Assembly (NCBI RefSeq): GCF_001956045.1
Contig: NZ_MRTH01000082.1
Span: 1-11,282, forward strand
Reading direction: 5' to 3'
DNA length: 11,282 bases
DNA from: Paenibacillus sp. FSL H7-0331
GTDB lineage: Bacteria > Bacillota > Bacilli > Paenibacillales > NBRC-103111
The notes under the pieces were generated by a model. It was not told the origin of the DNA, made no database searches, and saw only the letters and a list, made by a program, of their open reading frames with translations. Below are positions 10,767-11,282 of the stretch, one piece after another (the stretch's first letter is position 1; every line of letters starts with the position of its first letter). Both the position numbers and the translations under genes were made by a program.

Positions 10767-11282
10767 ATGAATAAAATTATTGATAAATACATTTCTCCAA
10801 AAAATGCAGAAAACATGACATTAATCGGATCATTGATAACACTATTAGTTGTTTCGCTGTATCATGATCTATATGGAAATAGCTTACCATCTGAATTTTA
10901 TTTGATATTTGCTTTCATTTCATTTTTTATCATTTTCACCGTAATGACTTCTTTTATTGTGGATTTCACTAAAGAAAGAGTAAGACTTACTATTCTTATT
11001 AATGTATTAGCAGTTCCTCTTTCAGGATTTTTGTTTCAAATAATCCTTGTTAATTTTACAAAATTAAATGATAGTATAGCCAGTTATGGATTTTTGATTT
11101 TTCTTGTTATTTGTCTGAGCGCTCAATATTTTACTATAAAAAAAATGTGCAGGTATTATTGTGAAAGAAAAGAGTATCATATCGCAAACTATTTAATTGA
11201 CAAAATAAAGATAAACGCAGGTTATATAGCGGCTATTTATGGTGCAACTGTTGCTATTATTAATTTTTTCAAAGAATATGAT
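10767..11282 (+). CDS. Multi-spanning membrane protein, partial at window end
   Basis: ATG 10767 follows AAGGAG (10756-10761), and the frame is still open at the last base after 172 codons, so the C-terminus is missing. Likely membrane spans are at about residues 17-34 (MTLIGSLITLLVVSLYHDL), 43-66, 74-96 and 105-123, with a possible fifth at about 150-167. Between the fourth and fifth is a basic, Cys-containing loop (KKMCRYYCERKEYHIANY) that is probably cytoplasmic. No catalytic motif, transporter signature or signal peptide is recognised. Its ribosome binding site begins inside the stop of the decayed gene upstream, so it may have belonged to the repressor transcription unit. Function unknown. 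Confidence 0.75.
   Translation, partial: MNKIIDKYISPKNAENMTLIGSLITLLVVSLYHDLYGNSLPSEFYLIFAFISFFIIFTVMTSFIVDFTKERVRLTILINVLAVPLSGFLFQIILVNFTKLNDSIASYGFLIFLVICLSAQYFTIKKMCRYYCERKEYHIANYLIDKIKINAGYIAAIYGATVAIINFFKEYD

Overview
This is an AT-rich window whose genes start with strong AGGAGG-type ribosome binding sites, often with TTG or GTG starts. That points to a low-GC, spore-forming Firmicute of the Bacillales; a probable spore-surface protein at 7012-7434 (minus) agrees, but genus cannot be told from the sequence. The window looks like an accessory region: a cut-off transposase end, many tiny genes of unknown function, several visibly broken genes, and a phage-type repressor with its own operator region. 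No tRNA, rRNA or CRISPR array was seen.

Layout. 1-123 is the tail of a transposase, probably IS630 family. 242-1402 holds a 294-residue helical protein and a 58-residue protein on the plus strand, closed by a two-way terminator. 1467-2953 is a minus-strand block: a protein with a cysteine-rich tail, a 47-residue zinc-ribbon-like protein and a small lipoprotein. 3078-4513 is a plus-strand run of very small genes, each with its own ribosome binding site. At least two, and perhaps four, of these have been broken by a point stop or a one-base slip. The run leads into a 687-residue multidomain protein (4580-6643), the largest gene here, and a 65-residue follower (6729-6926).

7012-7434 (minus) is a spore-surface-like beta protein with its own terminator. 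7753-8816 holds a membrane protein with two widely spaced CxxC pairs and a 153-residue soluble protein of unknown function. A perfect 11-bp terminator at 8966-8994 separates this pair from a minus-strand 83-residue gene (9001-9252).

The right end (9253-10524) is the best understood part. A repressor with two helix-turn-helix domains and a LexA/CI-type S24 self-cleavage domain is read from a good sigma-A-type promoter. The motif TGGTTACA occurs three times there: over the -10 box, downstream of the start of transcription, and between the ribosome binding site and the start codon. Self-repression that is lifted by RecA-stimulated cleavage is the natural reading. The next gene overlaps the repressor stop but is a wreck with two frameshifts and a stop (10524-10757). 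A multi-spanning membrane protein runs off the window end.

No complete defence or mobile system can be named. The most promising unknowns are the 687-residue protein with its train of small genes, the cysteine-tailed protein, and the double-HTH S24 repressor with its unusual operator layout.
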